64,000 nt of DNA from Diploptera punctata. Lineage: Eukaryota > Arthropoda > Insecta > Blattodea > Blaberidae. The notes beneath the pieces are model-generated. The model worked only from the letters and a program-made list of their open reading frames with translations, was not told where the DNA came from and did not search any database. The position numbers and the translations under genes were made by a program. The stretch covers positions 686,001-750,000 of the forward strand of contig JASPKZ010004202.1 of NCBI GenBank assembly GCA_030220185.1, written 5' to 3'. This document shows positions 1 through 9,689 of the stretch, piece by piece (positions within the stretch are counted from its first letter, which is position 1; each line of letters begins with the position of its first letter).

Positions 1-95
1 CAAATCATAGTTAATGTTGTTCTCCCACCTCATTCTTGGTCTACCAACTGGGCGTTTTCCTTCTGGCTTTCCTACAAGAAGTTTCCATGCGCAGA
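1..95 (-). mobile_element. LINE-A 3' fragment, cut by window edge
   Basis: On the minus strand this encodes the LINE-A C-terminal stretch GKPEGKRPVGRPRMRWENNI with small differences, matching copies at 13.2, 41.6 and 55.2 kb. It is a non-LTR retrotransposon remnant with no intact frame of its own. The left end is cut by the window edge. Confidence 0.85.
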
Positions 96-96
96 T

Positions 97-335
97 GCTT
101 AATATTTTAAAAAATTAACATTACGTATTCTTCCTGAATTACATTTTAGCTCATCTGTTGTATCCAATGAAATATATTCTGTTTTATTATAATTTATCTG
201 TAATTCCCATGTTTTGTATTCTATCCCTAATTCCCTTAACTTGAAAGATGCATCGTCGGGATCCTAAGAAATCACCACCTGATCATCTGCGAATAATAAA
301 TGGTGGAGATAAAAATTACCTTCTATTTCAATTCT
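97..335 (-). mobile_element. LINE reverse-transcriptase palm fragment (FADD)
   Basis: Read on the minus strand, 282-293 encodes FADD, the metal-binding motif C of reverse transcriptases, followed by QVVIS, a TAG stop (264-266), and then LRELGIEYKTWELQINYNKT, the usual sequence downstream of the catalytic box in LINE polymerases. The stop makes it a pseudogene. It abuts the LINE-A tail at 1-95 but belongs to an earlier part of an element, so two fragments are juxtaposed. Confidence 0.75.
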
Positions 336-375
336 CATATATTTTCAGTGTCTTTACCAATTCTTTGATCAATTA

Positions 376-916
376 TCATAAGTAACGCCACGAGTGATTT
401 CCAATTTATCTAGAGAATTTGGAAATCAAGAGTGGCATTTGTTAGGACTATTTAACGAATAAAATTAAGCTGTTTACTCACAAATCATTATTTAAATATA
501 GTTATTTTAAAATATTTATATATTTAATGTAAACGGCGATGTTTGAAAACAAATGAGAAACGATTGGTACGCTTCATTTGCTTCTGTTGTTCATCACTGC
601 AACCAGATCATATTATTTATTGCCAAAGGATCGCAATATTGTAAGAATACACCCTAGTGGAGAAAAAATGAAACACATCAAACTGTTTATAATCAACATT
701 ATAGGGTATTAATTAATTTCTGATGTCTTATGATATGTCAATTATATTTTTCTAGAACGTAAATACCTGGGGAAAAAATACGTTTAAGAAAATGCAAACA
801 GTGGTTTCTTTCTTTTTTTGTGGTATAATCAATTGCTACAAATGTTTTTCTATTATATCGCTCAAGCAGAATCTGGTTACATTCGTGCACTATATACACA
901 ATCTGGGAGCCACTTG
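376..916 (+). mobile_element. MITE-1 copy, truncated
   Basis: Begins TCATAAGTAACGCCACGAG, the same terminus that closes the copy ending at 2474, and runs through shared internal sequence (for example TTGTTAGGACTATTTAACG and GGCGATGTTTGAAAAC) found at 14.4-15.1, 42.5-44.6 and 51.7-53.5 kb. Non-coding. The family is about 0.6 kb, AT-rich, and its two ends are weakly similar inverted sequences (TAAGTAAYGCCACGAGTG and TTAAGTCATGCCACAAATG), which suggests a non-autonomous DNA element. The far end is missing here. Confidence 0.65.
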
Positions 917-1770
917 CATTCAAAGATTCTTACATCTTAATACAAATTGTTATATTTTAATGTATTATTTATTATTCCTGAGGTTTCTGTAAATTTGTTG
1001 ATTCTCTTGTTCACATCTCTTTCATTTTACAGGTATTAGTTTTGTCAGCTATTTACGAAACAGTGTGTAAAATCCATTGTTTTTATATGTGGAAGATGGT
1101 CGATAGGGAGGAAGAAGGGTGAAGACGTTTAGGTGAACCAAGATGGGGTAAAGGAAGCTTGGAATATTTTAAAAAGCCTTTCAGAGTCGCTTAGAGAGTA
1201 CACACTAAGAAAAAAAGAACCCGTTACACTAACGAACAGTTTTTCTTTTTATTTTTAAGTGACATGGATCCCCGAACGATGTAATTTTTCATTTACGTGC
1301 TTGGATTACAATTTTGGAAGGGGTTGCGAAGACGTGTCCTGCCTTCCTTCTCCCGCCCTCAGCAGATGCTCGCTCAAGACTTTGCAAGACTCCAGTTAAA
1401 ATTTGACCCCACTTCATTTCTCCCTCCATTTTTTTCTCTGATAACTTAGTTGTAAATCTCTTCATTATAGGGTATAATCACAATTTTTACATCGCCAGCA
1501 CGTTCGGGACTTAATGATAAAAACACCAGCGGCGCCACCAGAGAAAAAATATATTTTAATTAATTCGAAATCACGAGAAAGTAGAACCGCGCATTAAATT
1601 TTTATTAGAATTTCTAAGTCTTCAATAGAGATTTCATGTCAATGTCTGACGGCTCTTCTGTTAGCATATTAAGTCCATCTTTTCCTGCCTCCATGTACAT
1701 ACAATCCCTTAGGTTTCACTTCACGGGTTCCAATTTCATTTTACCGAAGAGGATAGGCCTACATAAGGGT
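917..1770. other. No recognisable gene or repeat
   Basis: About 0.85 kb between MITE-1 and LINE-A sequence with no long reading frame. A pyrimidine-rich stretch ending in ACAG near 1031 looks like a splice acceptor, but nothing coding follows. The stretch 1320-1400 is less AT-rich than its surroundings. Confidence 0.5.
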
Positions 1771-1844
1771 CAACACACACTCTATTGAGTAACACAAAGA
1801 AATTGGAGATGGAACAAAACATCAATAAAACAAAGTATATGTTT
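1771..1844 (+). mobile_element. LINE-A fragment, 5' side of a MITE-1 insertion
   Basis: Encodes a variant of LLSNTKKLGLEVNINKTKY, the reverse-transcriptase segment that also opens the LINE-A copies at 3.06 and 11.6 kb. It is interrupted by MITE-1 and resumes at about 2475, so the two pieces were once one element. Confidence 0.75.
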
Positions 1845-2474
1845 ATATAGACTATTTAAGTCATGCCACAAATGCTAGTCAATGACCAATCACGTTTCAA
1901 TGAATCTTGTTTTACAACCAATGACAGTCGTGTTTCACCTCGCTCTTATCGATTTCTCTTTATCAGCTCCTGCTTTTGTGATAAAGAAAGCTCCTCCTTT
2001 TTAATGTTCTGAACAGGTCAAAGCATTATTTTTCTCTAACAAATACATTGAATATAGCAAATAATGAAAATATTCCTTGATTTTACTGAGTTGTTTACTA
2101 AAAAAATAAATGAATAACCCGTAATGTCGATTATGATATATAGTTTGATGTGTTTCATTATTTCTCCACTTGGGTGCACTCTTACAATATTGCGATCTTA
2201 TTTGGCAATAAATGATATGATCAAGCAGCAGTGAATGAACATAACCTCACATTTCTGATTTGTTTTCAAACATCGCCGTTTATATTAAATATATAAATAT
2301 TTTAAAATAAACTATGGTTAAACAATGATTTGTGAGTAAACTAATCTGTTAAATAGTCAAAGTCGTAACAAATGCCACTCTTGATTTCCAAATTCTGTAG
2401 ATAAATTCACTCTTCACTTCGTGAGTCGTGAATTTATCGATAATTTAGAAACCACTCGTGGCGTTACTTATGAG
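1845..2474 (-). mobile_element. MITE-1 copy inserted in LINE-A
   Basis: Near full-length copy in reverse orientation: it starts TATATAGACTATTTAAG and ends GGCGTTACTTATGAG. LINE-A sequence lies on both sides (1771-1844 and 2475-2642), which defines the element as a unit of about 630 bp. A hairpin-forming segment, CTTCACTTCGTGAG, lies near the right end at 2413-2426. No transposase is encoded. Confidence 0.7.
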
Positions 2475-2642
2475 AAATATTTTATATAATGGAAATGGAC
2501 AGTTAATGAGAAATGAGGGAAGTTTTGAAGAAGTGGCTGAATGCAAATACCTAGGAACAATAATCACAAATAGGAATGAGATGCACAAAGAAATTAAACA
2601 TAGGCTCAATTCTGGAAATGCATGCCATTATGCATTACAGGG
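2475..2642 (+). mobile_element. LINE-A fragment, 3' side of the MITE-1 insertion
   Basis: Continues the element broken at 1844. Encodes LYNGNGQLMRNEGSFEEVAE and then ITNRNEMHKEIKHRLNSGN, the LINE-A RT signature, and stops abruptly in unrelated sequence at about 2642. Confidence 0.8.
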
Positions 2643-2802
2643 ACTCTTTTCTGCCATCTTCCATGAAAAAAAAAATATATTCTTGTATCTTGTAAGCCCA
2701 TGTTTCCCCTTAACACAGATTTAGGCGCTCTCCCCCTACAGGGAAGAATTTGAACCATACTAATTAAGTTACACTTGTTTTCGTATAGATGTTATTTGAG
2801 TG

Positions 2803-3022
2803 GTCCGTGGTCAGCTTTCCGCCTCATAATGACATCTAGGAAAGCAAGGTAGTACTAGGATGGGAAAATTCGGTAAATTTTGTTTAGAGGCCTTTTCATT
2901 CAGGCTTAAGGATCTTTTACGAGCCTGAAAATCTTCAGCTTCGGGACCCACGGCCGGGTTTGAACCCGCGACTCTCGGGACCAGAGGCAAGGAGCATAAC
3001 CACTAGTCCACCGCGGCTGATT
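2803..3022 (-). mobile_element. SINE-3 copy
   Basis: On the minus strand the head at about 3020 carries a tRNA-like A box (TGGACTAGTGGTTA) and B box (GGGTTCAAACCCGG), followed by a body found in other copies (AAAGATCCTTAAGCCTGAAT). Other copies: 10.33, 25.66, 54.35 and 62.46 kb. Pol III-type SINE, transcribed by internal promoter if active. Confidence 0.75.
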
Positions 3023-3054
3023 AGTGAAAATATATAATACTGTTATTCTCTCCT

Positions 3055-3335
3055 ACAACACTAAAAAATTGGGACTGGAAGTAAATATCAATAAAACCAA
3101 ATACCTATGGGCACACGTAGAAATACATTATATAATGGAAATGGACAGCTAATGACAGATCAGGAGAATTTTGAGGAAGTGGCTGAATTCAAATACCTAC
3201 AAATAATCACAAAGAGGAATGAGATGCAGAAAGAAATTAAACACAGGCTCAATTCTGGAAATGCGTGCTATTATGCATTGCAGAGACTCTTGATGTCCCA
3301 ACTCCTTTCAAAAAACGTTAAACCGTCATTCTATC
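3055..3335 (+). mobile_element. LINE-A RT fragment
   Basis: Encodes KLGLEVNINKTKYL, then NTLYNGNGQLM, FEEVAEFKYLQIITKRNE and LMSQLLSKNVK. Frame is broken relative to better copies (a codon-level deletion in GTIITN). It is the 5' part of a rearranged LINE-A locus spanning 3.05-4.45 kb. Confidence 0.85.
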
Positions 3336-3344
3336 TTACATACT

Positions 3345-3648
3345 AACTCACTGGCACTATCGAACCCGTAGGTTCATGGCCGCGCGGACATAAGCTCTCC
3401 ATACATTCCTATCCTGAGCTAATGCTTTTCAATCATCCCCTGTATAATCTATTTCCTCAAACCATAGTTAATGTTATTCTCACACCTCATTCTTGGTATA
3501 ACAACTGAGCGTTTTCCCTCTGGTTTTCCAACAAGAAGCTTCCATGCACGTCTTTCATTCCCCATACGTGCCACATGTCCTGCCCATCGCAGTCTACGAG
3601 ACTTATCTGTTCCTATTATATCTGGTTTCCTATACATACCATGTAGTT
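3345..3648 (-). mobile_element. Inverted LINE-A 3' segment
   Basis: Reads on the minus strand as LYRKPDIIGTDKSRRLRWAG, HVARMGNERRAWKLLVGKPE and then the LINE-A 3' tail. It lies between two plus-strand LINE-A pieces, so the locus holds an inverted internal segment or a second element inserted head-to-head. Confidence 0.8.
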
Positions 3649-3850
3649 CATTGTTATGTTTCTACCAGTTATATTATATGGGTGCGAAACATGGACTCTT
3701 ACTTTAAGGGAGGAAAGGACATTACGAGTATTTGAAAACAAAGTTCTGAGGAAAATTTTTGGACCAAAGAGAGATGAACAAACAGGTGAATGGAGAAGAC
3801 TACATAACAGCGAACTACATATTCTTTATAGGAAGCCAGATGCAATAAGA
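3649..3850 (+). mobile_element. LINE-A fragment upstream of SINE-1 insertion
   Basis: Encodes LPVILYGCETWTLTLREERT, RVFENKVLRKIFGPKRDEQT and GEWRRLHNSELHILYRKPDA. It ends exactly at a SINE-1 insertion and continues at 4160. Confidence 0.85.
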
Positions 3851-4159
3851 GTCCACCGCTGTGGTCTCGAGGTAGCGTGCTGCCTTGTCACGTAGCGGGC
3901 CCGGGTTCGATGCCCGGTCGGGGAAGTTTTTCTGGGTGAGGAGTTTATTGGGGGTTTTCCTCACCTGTAAGACAAATGTCAGGAAAACTTTAAGGCCCAA
4001 ACGTCCCCGAAATCATAAGGTCATCATCATCATCCTTCACCGGTGTGTAAAACAACGGGAAGCTACCACACCTACAATTCCCTACTAAAGCTGCAAGCAT
4101 AGCATGAAAATGCTATGATTGCTGTGAAGGACCTGTCTTCCAGCAGAATTACTATGGAT
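3851..4159 (+). mobile_element. SINE-1 copy with target-site duplication
   Basis: tRNA-like head with A-box-like TGGTCTCGAGGTAGCG and B-box GGGTTCGATGCCC, a body containing GACAAATGTCAGGAAAACTT, and a 3' part with GAAGCTACCACACCTACAAT and ATAGCATGAAAATGCTATG (a hairpin). The 13-bp LINE-A sequence AGATATAATAAGA is duplicated at 3838-3850 (two changes) and 4160-4172, showing a retrotransposition event into LINE-A. Several substitutions show age. Confidence 0.88.
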
Positions 4160-4450
4160 AGATATAATAAGAACAGTCAAGTCTCGTAGACTGCGATGGG
4201 CAGGATATGTGGCACGAATGGGGAAATGAAAGACGTGCATGGAAGCTTCTTGTAGGAAAACCAGAAGGAAAACACCCAGTAGGTAGACCAAGAATGATGT
4301 GGGAGAATAACATTATCCATGAATTGAGGGAAATAGACTATACATGGGATGATTGGAAAACATTAGCCCAGGATAGGGATGTACGGAGAGCTTATGTCCG
4401 CGCGCCCATAACCTACGGGTTCGATAGAGCCAGTGAGTTAGTTAGATGTC
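4160..4450 (+). mobile_element. LINE-A 3' end after SINE-1
   Basis: Encodes RTVKSRRLRWAGYVARMG-type sequence with a frameshift, then MWHEWGNERRAWKLLVGKPE, GRPRMMWENNIIHELREIDY and AQDRDVRRAYVRAP, ending near a GTTA tail. This is the true 3' end of the locus begun at 3055. Confidence 0.85.
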
Positions 4451-4954
4451 ACAATACGTACTTTTCTGTGATATTTATGTGGAGGAGAGAGTTTATTTAT
4501 GGTTAACTGGAGCTTGGACGGAGATACACTGGTTAAACAGCTGTCAGGTATTTTGTGTTAAGTACAGGTTGGTGAATCACAACGCCTAAGAATAATGCGA
4601 ACATTGTGATGAGAATCAAACTTGTCTTACCGGGTTCTGATCCGAGTAAGAAGAGAATGGAGTGTATCGGTGAGCGATAATCCTATTGTGGTATGTGACC
4701 CCCCTACAGACCTCATGCACAATTCATTCCACCTCCAAGTGTACTGTCAGTGACGCAACCTCATGGAGACTCATTCACACACATTTCATGTAATATTCTG
4801 ATATTTTGCTTACCTATTAACAAACTGTGTCAAAAATATTTGAATTATGTTACGCATCAACCGCCTAAACGACACTTAAAAACAGATCTTGATGTCATCT
4901 GTTGCATCGGTTCATGAAGTAAGTGGACACACGCTTTTAGCCCCAAATTTTTAA

Positions 4955-4955
<1 letters not shown>
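4451..4955. other. No recognisable feature
   Basis: Half a kilobase without a coding signature or a match to other repeats in the window. Could be unique host sequence. Confidence 0.5.

Positions 4956-4956
<1 letters not shown>

Positions 4957-5001
<45 letters not shown>
4957..5001. repeat. (TAA)n microsatellite, LINE-D tail
   Basis: About 15 TAA units directly joined to the 3' end of the minus-strand LINE-D copy; the tail belongs to the element. Confidence 0.9.
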
Positions 5002-5103
5002 GCTTTATTTTACCTGGCAGAGTTAAGGCCTTAAGGCCTTGTCTACCACTCAACCAGGTTTAAAAAAATACAAACAAACAAAAAATAGTCTTAAATCTAA
5101 ATT

Positions 5104-5146
<43 letters not shown>

Positions 5147-5680
5147 AATTACAAGTTATGAATACAATACAATTAATATTTATAATGTAATTTGATTTAC
5201 TCTAAATTTAACGAATTAAATATATAATATGTAAAAGATATATAAAAAACGAGGAAAGATTAATGACATGGTATAAAATTAAATAAATAGAGAAAAATTA
5301 ATTATTGGACAACAGGTAACTGTATAAGCGTGACTTAAAGGTGCCAAGTGTGCGGCAACCCCTGATATCTTGAGGAAGGAGATTCCAGGAGCGGGCGGAG
5401 GCTACTGTGAAGGAAGTAGAATAAGAGGAAGTGCTATGAAGAGGGATTGTTAGCAGACTGCTATCTTGTGACCTAGTGTCAATATTGTGGTAAGAAGATA
5501 ACTTCTCAAATCTGGACGCCAGGTAACTAGGAGTGTAGGAATTCAGAAGCTTGAAAAGTAGTGAAAGAGAGTGCAATTTACGTCTGTCAGTAAGACGGAG
5601 ACAAGAGAGGTTATTAAAGTGTTCGGAAATATGGTCATAACGGCGGATATTGAAAATGAATCGAACGCAAGCTTTATAGC
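5002..5680 (-). mobile_element. LINE-D 3' end (CR1/Jockey-like RT C-terminus)
   Basis: On the minus strand a frame from about 5680 to 5298 encodes a LINE polymerase C-terminus: FIFNIRRYDHISEHFNNLS, LRLTDRRKLHSLSLLFKLLN, then ASARSWNLLPQDIRGCRTLG and FKSRLYSYLLSNN before the stop. The 3' UTR follows, with an AT dinucleotide run (5107-5143) and a terminal segment CCTTAAGGCCTTAACTCTGC just before the TAA tail. Function in an intact element: target-primed reverse transcription; here only the last third of the polymerase survives. The 40.84 kb copy is very similar on the other strand. Clade is unresolved. Confidence 0.85.
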
Positions 5681-5785
5681 CTTAGTTAGAATATGCACTT
5701 ATGGAACAGAAATTTGGTAATTAACAACGAAAACAAATAAGTATGTTTTGCAACGGAAGTGGATTTTATATGAAGGGCAGCAAGA
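5681..5785 (+). mobile_element. LINE-C fragment, left of a LINE-B insertion
   Basis: Encodes ICTYGTEIW, a stop, then LTTKTNKYVLQRKWILYEG, the plus-strand equivalent of LINE-C at 50.6-50.8 kb. It is split by LINE-B; AGCAAGA occurs at 5779-5785 and again at 6715-6721. Confidence 0.75.
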
Positions 5786-6714
5786 CCCTCAGGAGTCCTC
5801 ATCTAGGGGATATGTTGATGTGCCCAAGCTGAGCAAAACATTTCTTCCACTTACTTGTGTTTTGCACTCTTTTAACTTTACTATCTAACCTCTCTTGGTT
5901 AACTCTTGTTTTTTCTACCCCGACGCTATTAGGGCATCCGAGGGCTAGGGAGTGTTTCCTTTCTTCCATTTCTTCTTTCCTTTATTTTCTTTTCTTCTCC
6001 AGGAAAGCCTGACCAGAGGCTATAAGATGGCAGCCCCATCACTGGTCTTGCCCTCCTTTGGCCAGCAACCAATCGAAGGGACTATTATTATGCTTTCAAG
6101 TCTTATACGAGATTTATGGCATTTCATGGGAAGGACCCCATACAAAGTAAAATCTGTCTGCAGAATAAAATTTTAGAGAGATCTAATGAATTTAAATATC
6201 TTGGATATTATCTCTCTATCTGGGATGAAAAGGATATCCCTGAAAAAATTACTAGTTATAATAAAAGTTTTGGAATTATTAATCATGTTATGAAACCATC
6301 CCTTGTACAAAAAAACACCAGATTATGTTTATATAACACTTTGGCTAGACCAGTGTTGACCTATGGTAGTGAAGCATGGACACTAAAAAGACAACATGAA
6401 AGCAGAATAACGGCTTGTGAAATGAGATTCATGCGCAGAACAGCGGGTTACACCAGATGGGATCGGAAAAGGAACACCGATATCGTAAAAGAATTGAAGA
6501 CTACGCCAATTTTGGAATATATTAAAAAGTACCAACTAAATTGGAAACACCATCTTGAAAGAATGAGTTCAAATCGGATCTCCAAAGCTGTTTATAATTA
6601 TATAGGCCTACCAAGAGGACAAAGATCACTGGGCCGTCCTATGAAACGCTGGATGGAACATTTTCTATAGGATCGTAACAGGCCTTGGCCTAGTACTTGG
6701 AAGGAAGAAGAAGA
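5786..6714 (+). mobile_element. LINE-B copy nested in LINE-C
   Basis: Positions 6116-6670 are open for 184 codons and encode KILERSNEFKYLGYYLS, LARPVLTYGSEAWTLKRQHE, ACEMRFMRRTAGYTRWDRKR and RGQRSLGRPMKRWMEHFL, the end of a LINE-B polymerase, then stop and a tail of GAA repeats. The upstream 0.3 kb (5786-6085) does not match the polymerase and may be a 5' end joined to the 3' end by an internal deletion. A 7-bp target-site duplication (AGCAAGA) flanks the unit. This is one of the least damaged LINE-B C-termini here. Confidence 0.85.
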
Positions 6715-7065
6715 AGCAAGAATTTGAAGAAGAGAAAAAAATAGAAACTCAGTTATAAGGGAGAAAATTAAGATTGAAGACAGTATTTAGATGATATTAA
6801 AACTCAGCAATTAAGATGGTACGGATATGTCCAGCGAATGGAAGAGGATCGGCTACCAAATGTGTTTTGGAATGGAAACCTGAGGGAAGACGAGGTAGAG
6901 GAAGACCTAAAACTTCCAGGAGTCAGGGAATATATTTATACATGAAGGACAAACATCTACAACCAGGGAGTTTGGATGGACCGACAAAATCGGCTATTAG
7001 GAATCGGACGATGTCAAAGATATTAAACAAACGATGATCTATGTATTAAATATCCTCAACTCGTG
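6715..7065 (+). mobile_element. LINE-C 3' part, right of the LINE-B insertion
   Basis: Continues LINE-C: ARI-type sequence, then degenerate NSVIREKIKIEDSI, LRWYGYVQRMEEDRLPNVF and LEWKPEGRRGRGRPKTSRS. The frame breaks twice compared with the minus-strand copy at 50.34-50.84 kb. Confidence 0.8.
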
Positions 7066-7104
7066 TTGAACTCATGTCGAGGGATGAGATGAGATGAACT
7101 GAAC

Positions 7105-7380
7105 CCCTATTTATAGAGGTCTATGAATGACAAGGGTGCCGGCCGACGAAGCCTGACGCACCATCAGAGGAGCAGATGAACGAAATAAAATGTATGAGAT
7201 GAGTATGGAGAAATGGTGGAATGAAATTATGGCAGGAGAAACCCCTAGAAAAACCAGGCCATGCTCCGTTTCGCCTACCACGAAAAGCCACATGGAGTGA
7301 CCGAGACTCGAAATCGGGACCCCAGAGGTAAGAGGCGAGCGTCCATTCACTTGCGCCATAGAGACACCGAATATATAATC
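7105..7380 (-). mobile_element. SINE-7 (possible tRNA-derived SINE)
   Basis: On the minus strand the right end begins TCTCTATGGCGCAAGTGAAT and carries a B-box-like GATTTCGAGTCTCGG about 50 bp in, followed by a body with no coding signal. The placement of the boxes suggests a tRNA-derived head. Only one copy is present in the window, so this rests on form alone. Confidence 0.5.
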
Positions 7381-7829
7381 AAAATACATTAAAAATATTA
7401 ATTTTATTGTATTTATAACATGTAATCGTTTATGTAAAGTAAAGTATGGCCACTACAGGCCTCAGGAGGTCCTTGGGGGTAGTAGGAGGTTAACCCTCCC
7501 ACTATTTCTAGACAATCGGCACTTTATGTCAGGCGGGTTGTCAGCCCTGCGTGACGGCCGTCCTTACCCAGAGAACAAGCGTCTGCTACTCATTTCCGTT
7601 AGAGGCTGAGTCGACCCCAGGATCATAGTGCCGCCAGAAGGCTTGGATCAGTTTAAAAATCCTGACCCACGGGACTGAACCCTCGACCTTCCGGCTTGTA
7701 GCGCAGTGCCTTAACCACTATGCTACGGCGTGCCATGTATTGTAATTTAGATGTAAAACTGTTTTTTTAAAACCTGGTTGACTGGTTGACAAGGTCTTAA
7801 GGCCTTAACTCTGCCAGGTAAAATAAAGC
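7381..7829 (+). mobile_element. LINE-D 3' UTR, split by SINE-2
   Basis: The pieces 7381-7434 and 7735-7829 match the LINE-D 3' end seen at 5.0-5.2 and 41.34-41.5 kb: TTTATAACATGTAATCG, then GTAATTTAGATGTAAAAC and CCTTAACTCTGCCAGGTAAA just before an ATT tail. A minus-strand SINE-2 separates them. Confidence 0.8.
7435..7734 (-). mobile_element. SINE-2 copy
   Basis: Minus-strand element: the tRNA-like head at the right end reads GGCACGCCGTAGCATAGTGG with a B box near 7675, and the left end has the family tail CCTCCTGAGGCCTGTAGTGG followed by ACTTTAC. ATGTA flanks both sides. SINE-2 copies also lie at 22.92, 26.88, 39.74, 52.37 and 53.75 kb and, partly, 11.15 kb. Confidence 0.85.

Positions 7830-7905
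<76 letters not shown>
7830..7905. repeat. (ATT)n microsatellite, LINE-D tail
   Basis: About 25 ATT units directly after the LINE-D terminus CCAGGTAAAATAAAGCT, the same junction as at 4957-5001 on the other strand. Confidence 0.9.
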
Positions 7906-7910
<5 letters not shown>

Positions 7911-7924
7911 ACCTTATTACTTAC

Positions 7925-8022
7925 TCTTACTTACTTACTTACTTACTCACTGGCACTATCGAACCCGTAGGTTCATGGCCGCGCGGACATAAGCTCTCCA
8001 TACATCCCTATCCTGAGCTAAA
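7925..8022 (-). mobile_element. LINE-A 3' tail fragment
   Basis: TTAC repeats followed by GGCACTATCGAACCCGTAGG and GAGCTCT-type sequence, the extreme 3' end of LINE-A on the minus strand. Confidence 0.85.
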
Positions 8023-8179
8023 TTATTGAAGAAAAATGTAAACGCCATCAGTCCTATCAGAGATCCTACGTTTTGCTACAAACGGCTATGAAACATTTTT
8101 TTCATTCAACGCCCCAGGTTGTCATTTCGAAATTTATGGTGTTTTCTGCTGGAATTTGTGTATTTGTAACTTATTTCTG

Positions 8180-8290
8180 ACGTTAGGGCACCTGGAAGGC
8201 TGCCCCGATAATAAGGATGATGATGGCGATGATGATAGCGGTGCGCCAGGAGAGTCCTTAATCTTAAATTTAATTCATAAGTGTTAATCT
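8180..8290. mobile_element. SINE-6 fragment
   Basis: Contains GGGCACCTGGAAGGCTGCCC and GGTGCGCCAGGAGAGTCCTT, phrases shared with 39.36, 46.2, 47.69 and 61.8 kb. Partial and decayed. Confidence 0.55.
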
Positions 8291-8607
8291 AAATTTTGCA
8301 TCATGCAGCTACGCGCCAAATGCTCCCGATCTTAAATTGCTGATGCATAACTGTCAAACAAGGAAAATAACTTGCAATACCCAGTATTGTTAGTTTGGCG
8401 CTACAATAAATACTGAAGATTGACTTAAACTTTGAACTTGTTTTTCTCGAAATTTACATATTGACGCATATCAAGCACAAAGTTTATCAAGCCTGTAAAG
8501 AAACACAATATAGAAGAAAACACAAATAAAGCCTGGAAAATACTACTGGAGGACAAATCTTTCATGCCTGATCTACCTAGGAGGAAGTCAGTGGCCCTTT
8601 TCAGATA
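8291..8607. other. No recognisable feature
   Basis: AT-rich spacer without a reading frame or a match to other repeats that I can see. Confidence 0.5.
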
Positions 8608-9165
8608 ACACTGGTCAACATGATTTTTGTCTCATGAGTACCAATGGGTGTACTTAATGCAGTTTTTTTATCGTGTTTTCAAATATGTATTCGGAATTTC
8701 TCCATCACCAACAGTTTTTTTATTTCAATTTCAATTAATGAATTTAATTATTATTTTTTTAATAAACTTTTTTTGTTCATTTGTCTATTGTAAAATAAAA
8801 CGGGAAACACTTTCATCAGGAGATTTCAGCTAGGGAAAAGAGATATCAAGGCAAATGAAATCCTAATATGCTGGCCGATTATTGTTGGACCATCAAGACG
8901 GATGCTCTACAGGCGAAATATAGCAGAAAATCGTCATTTCTTACTTTCCAGGTGAGTCCGAATGTTCGAATATTGTGTAGTTACGAATGTAGAAAATATT
9001 AAAGTGTTTGAAACTATAAATTCCTGTACTCTTGGAAACCTTGCGTGATGGAGAAAAACCGATATCATATTTGAATTCAGGAGAAAAAATACTATCAGAA
9101 TCACATATTTTTCTTTCTGAGACAAAAAAAAAAGTTTTTTTGTTGCTCAGTGTTATTAACGGGCC
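8608..9165 (+). repeat. Rep-N, one arm of a dispersed inverted pair
   Basis: About 0.55 kb that reappears in reverse complement at 19575-20118. Shared landmarks include GGCCGATTATTGTTGGACCA, TCGAATATTGTGTAGTTACG and GTTGCTCAGTGTTATT. Short reading frames in both copies share residues such as NTLIFSTFVTTQYSNIRTHL, but this follows from DNA similarity; neither has a credible start or length. Class unknown. Confidence 0.65.
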
Positions 9166-9689
9166 ATGAATGTCTGGCCTCTCATCTTCATAGAATCAAT
9201 ATATATCCTTCACCACACTGTACCCTTTATAAAGATAATGCTTCCATCATGAATGAAGAACAATTATTGTTGATATGAAGACCTACCATCTCAGCTCACA
9301 CATTATTGGGACGCCCTTAGGAGTATGGAGGAAGCCCAAGCTCCTTAAGCATTGGCAACAACAACATATTGACGGATAACCGGTTGATGTATAACGCCGT
9401 CAATTTATTGAAAAATGTTCACTTAAGATCATGTAAATTACCAACATGTCTGTTGCATACATGTAAAGTGTACGCAGGTACTTCTTACTTATTAATAGCT
9501 TAGCCCATTGTTGAGCCATAGCTTTTCATTTGTTACGAGTTATTAGACAAAGTTAATTCTTAGTTATCTCATTTAATAAAACAAGAAATGCGCACAACGT
9601 GCAAAGAAGATTGTTTTTAGTGACTACAGAGTTTCAGCAACGATTCTGATCGCATCCTACAGTTTAACACATGATATTTCTCACACTGT
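9166..9689. other. No recognisable feature
   Basis: About 0.5 kb of AT-rich sequence, no gene or family match seen. Confidence 0.5.

Noticed and set aside
1020..1070. Exon after a TTTTACAG acceptor
   Set aside because: No open frame or coding signature follows.
3851..3930. SINE-1 heads as functional tRNA genes
   Set aside because: A and B boxes are present, but the acceptor and anticodon stems do not pair and each is followed by the same SINE body.
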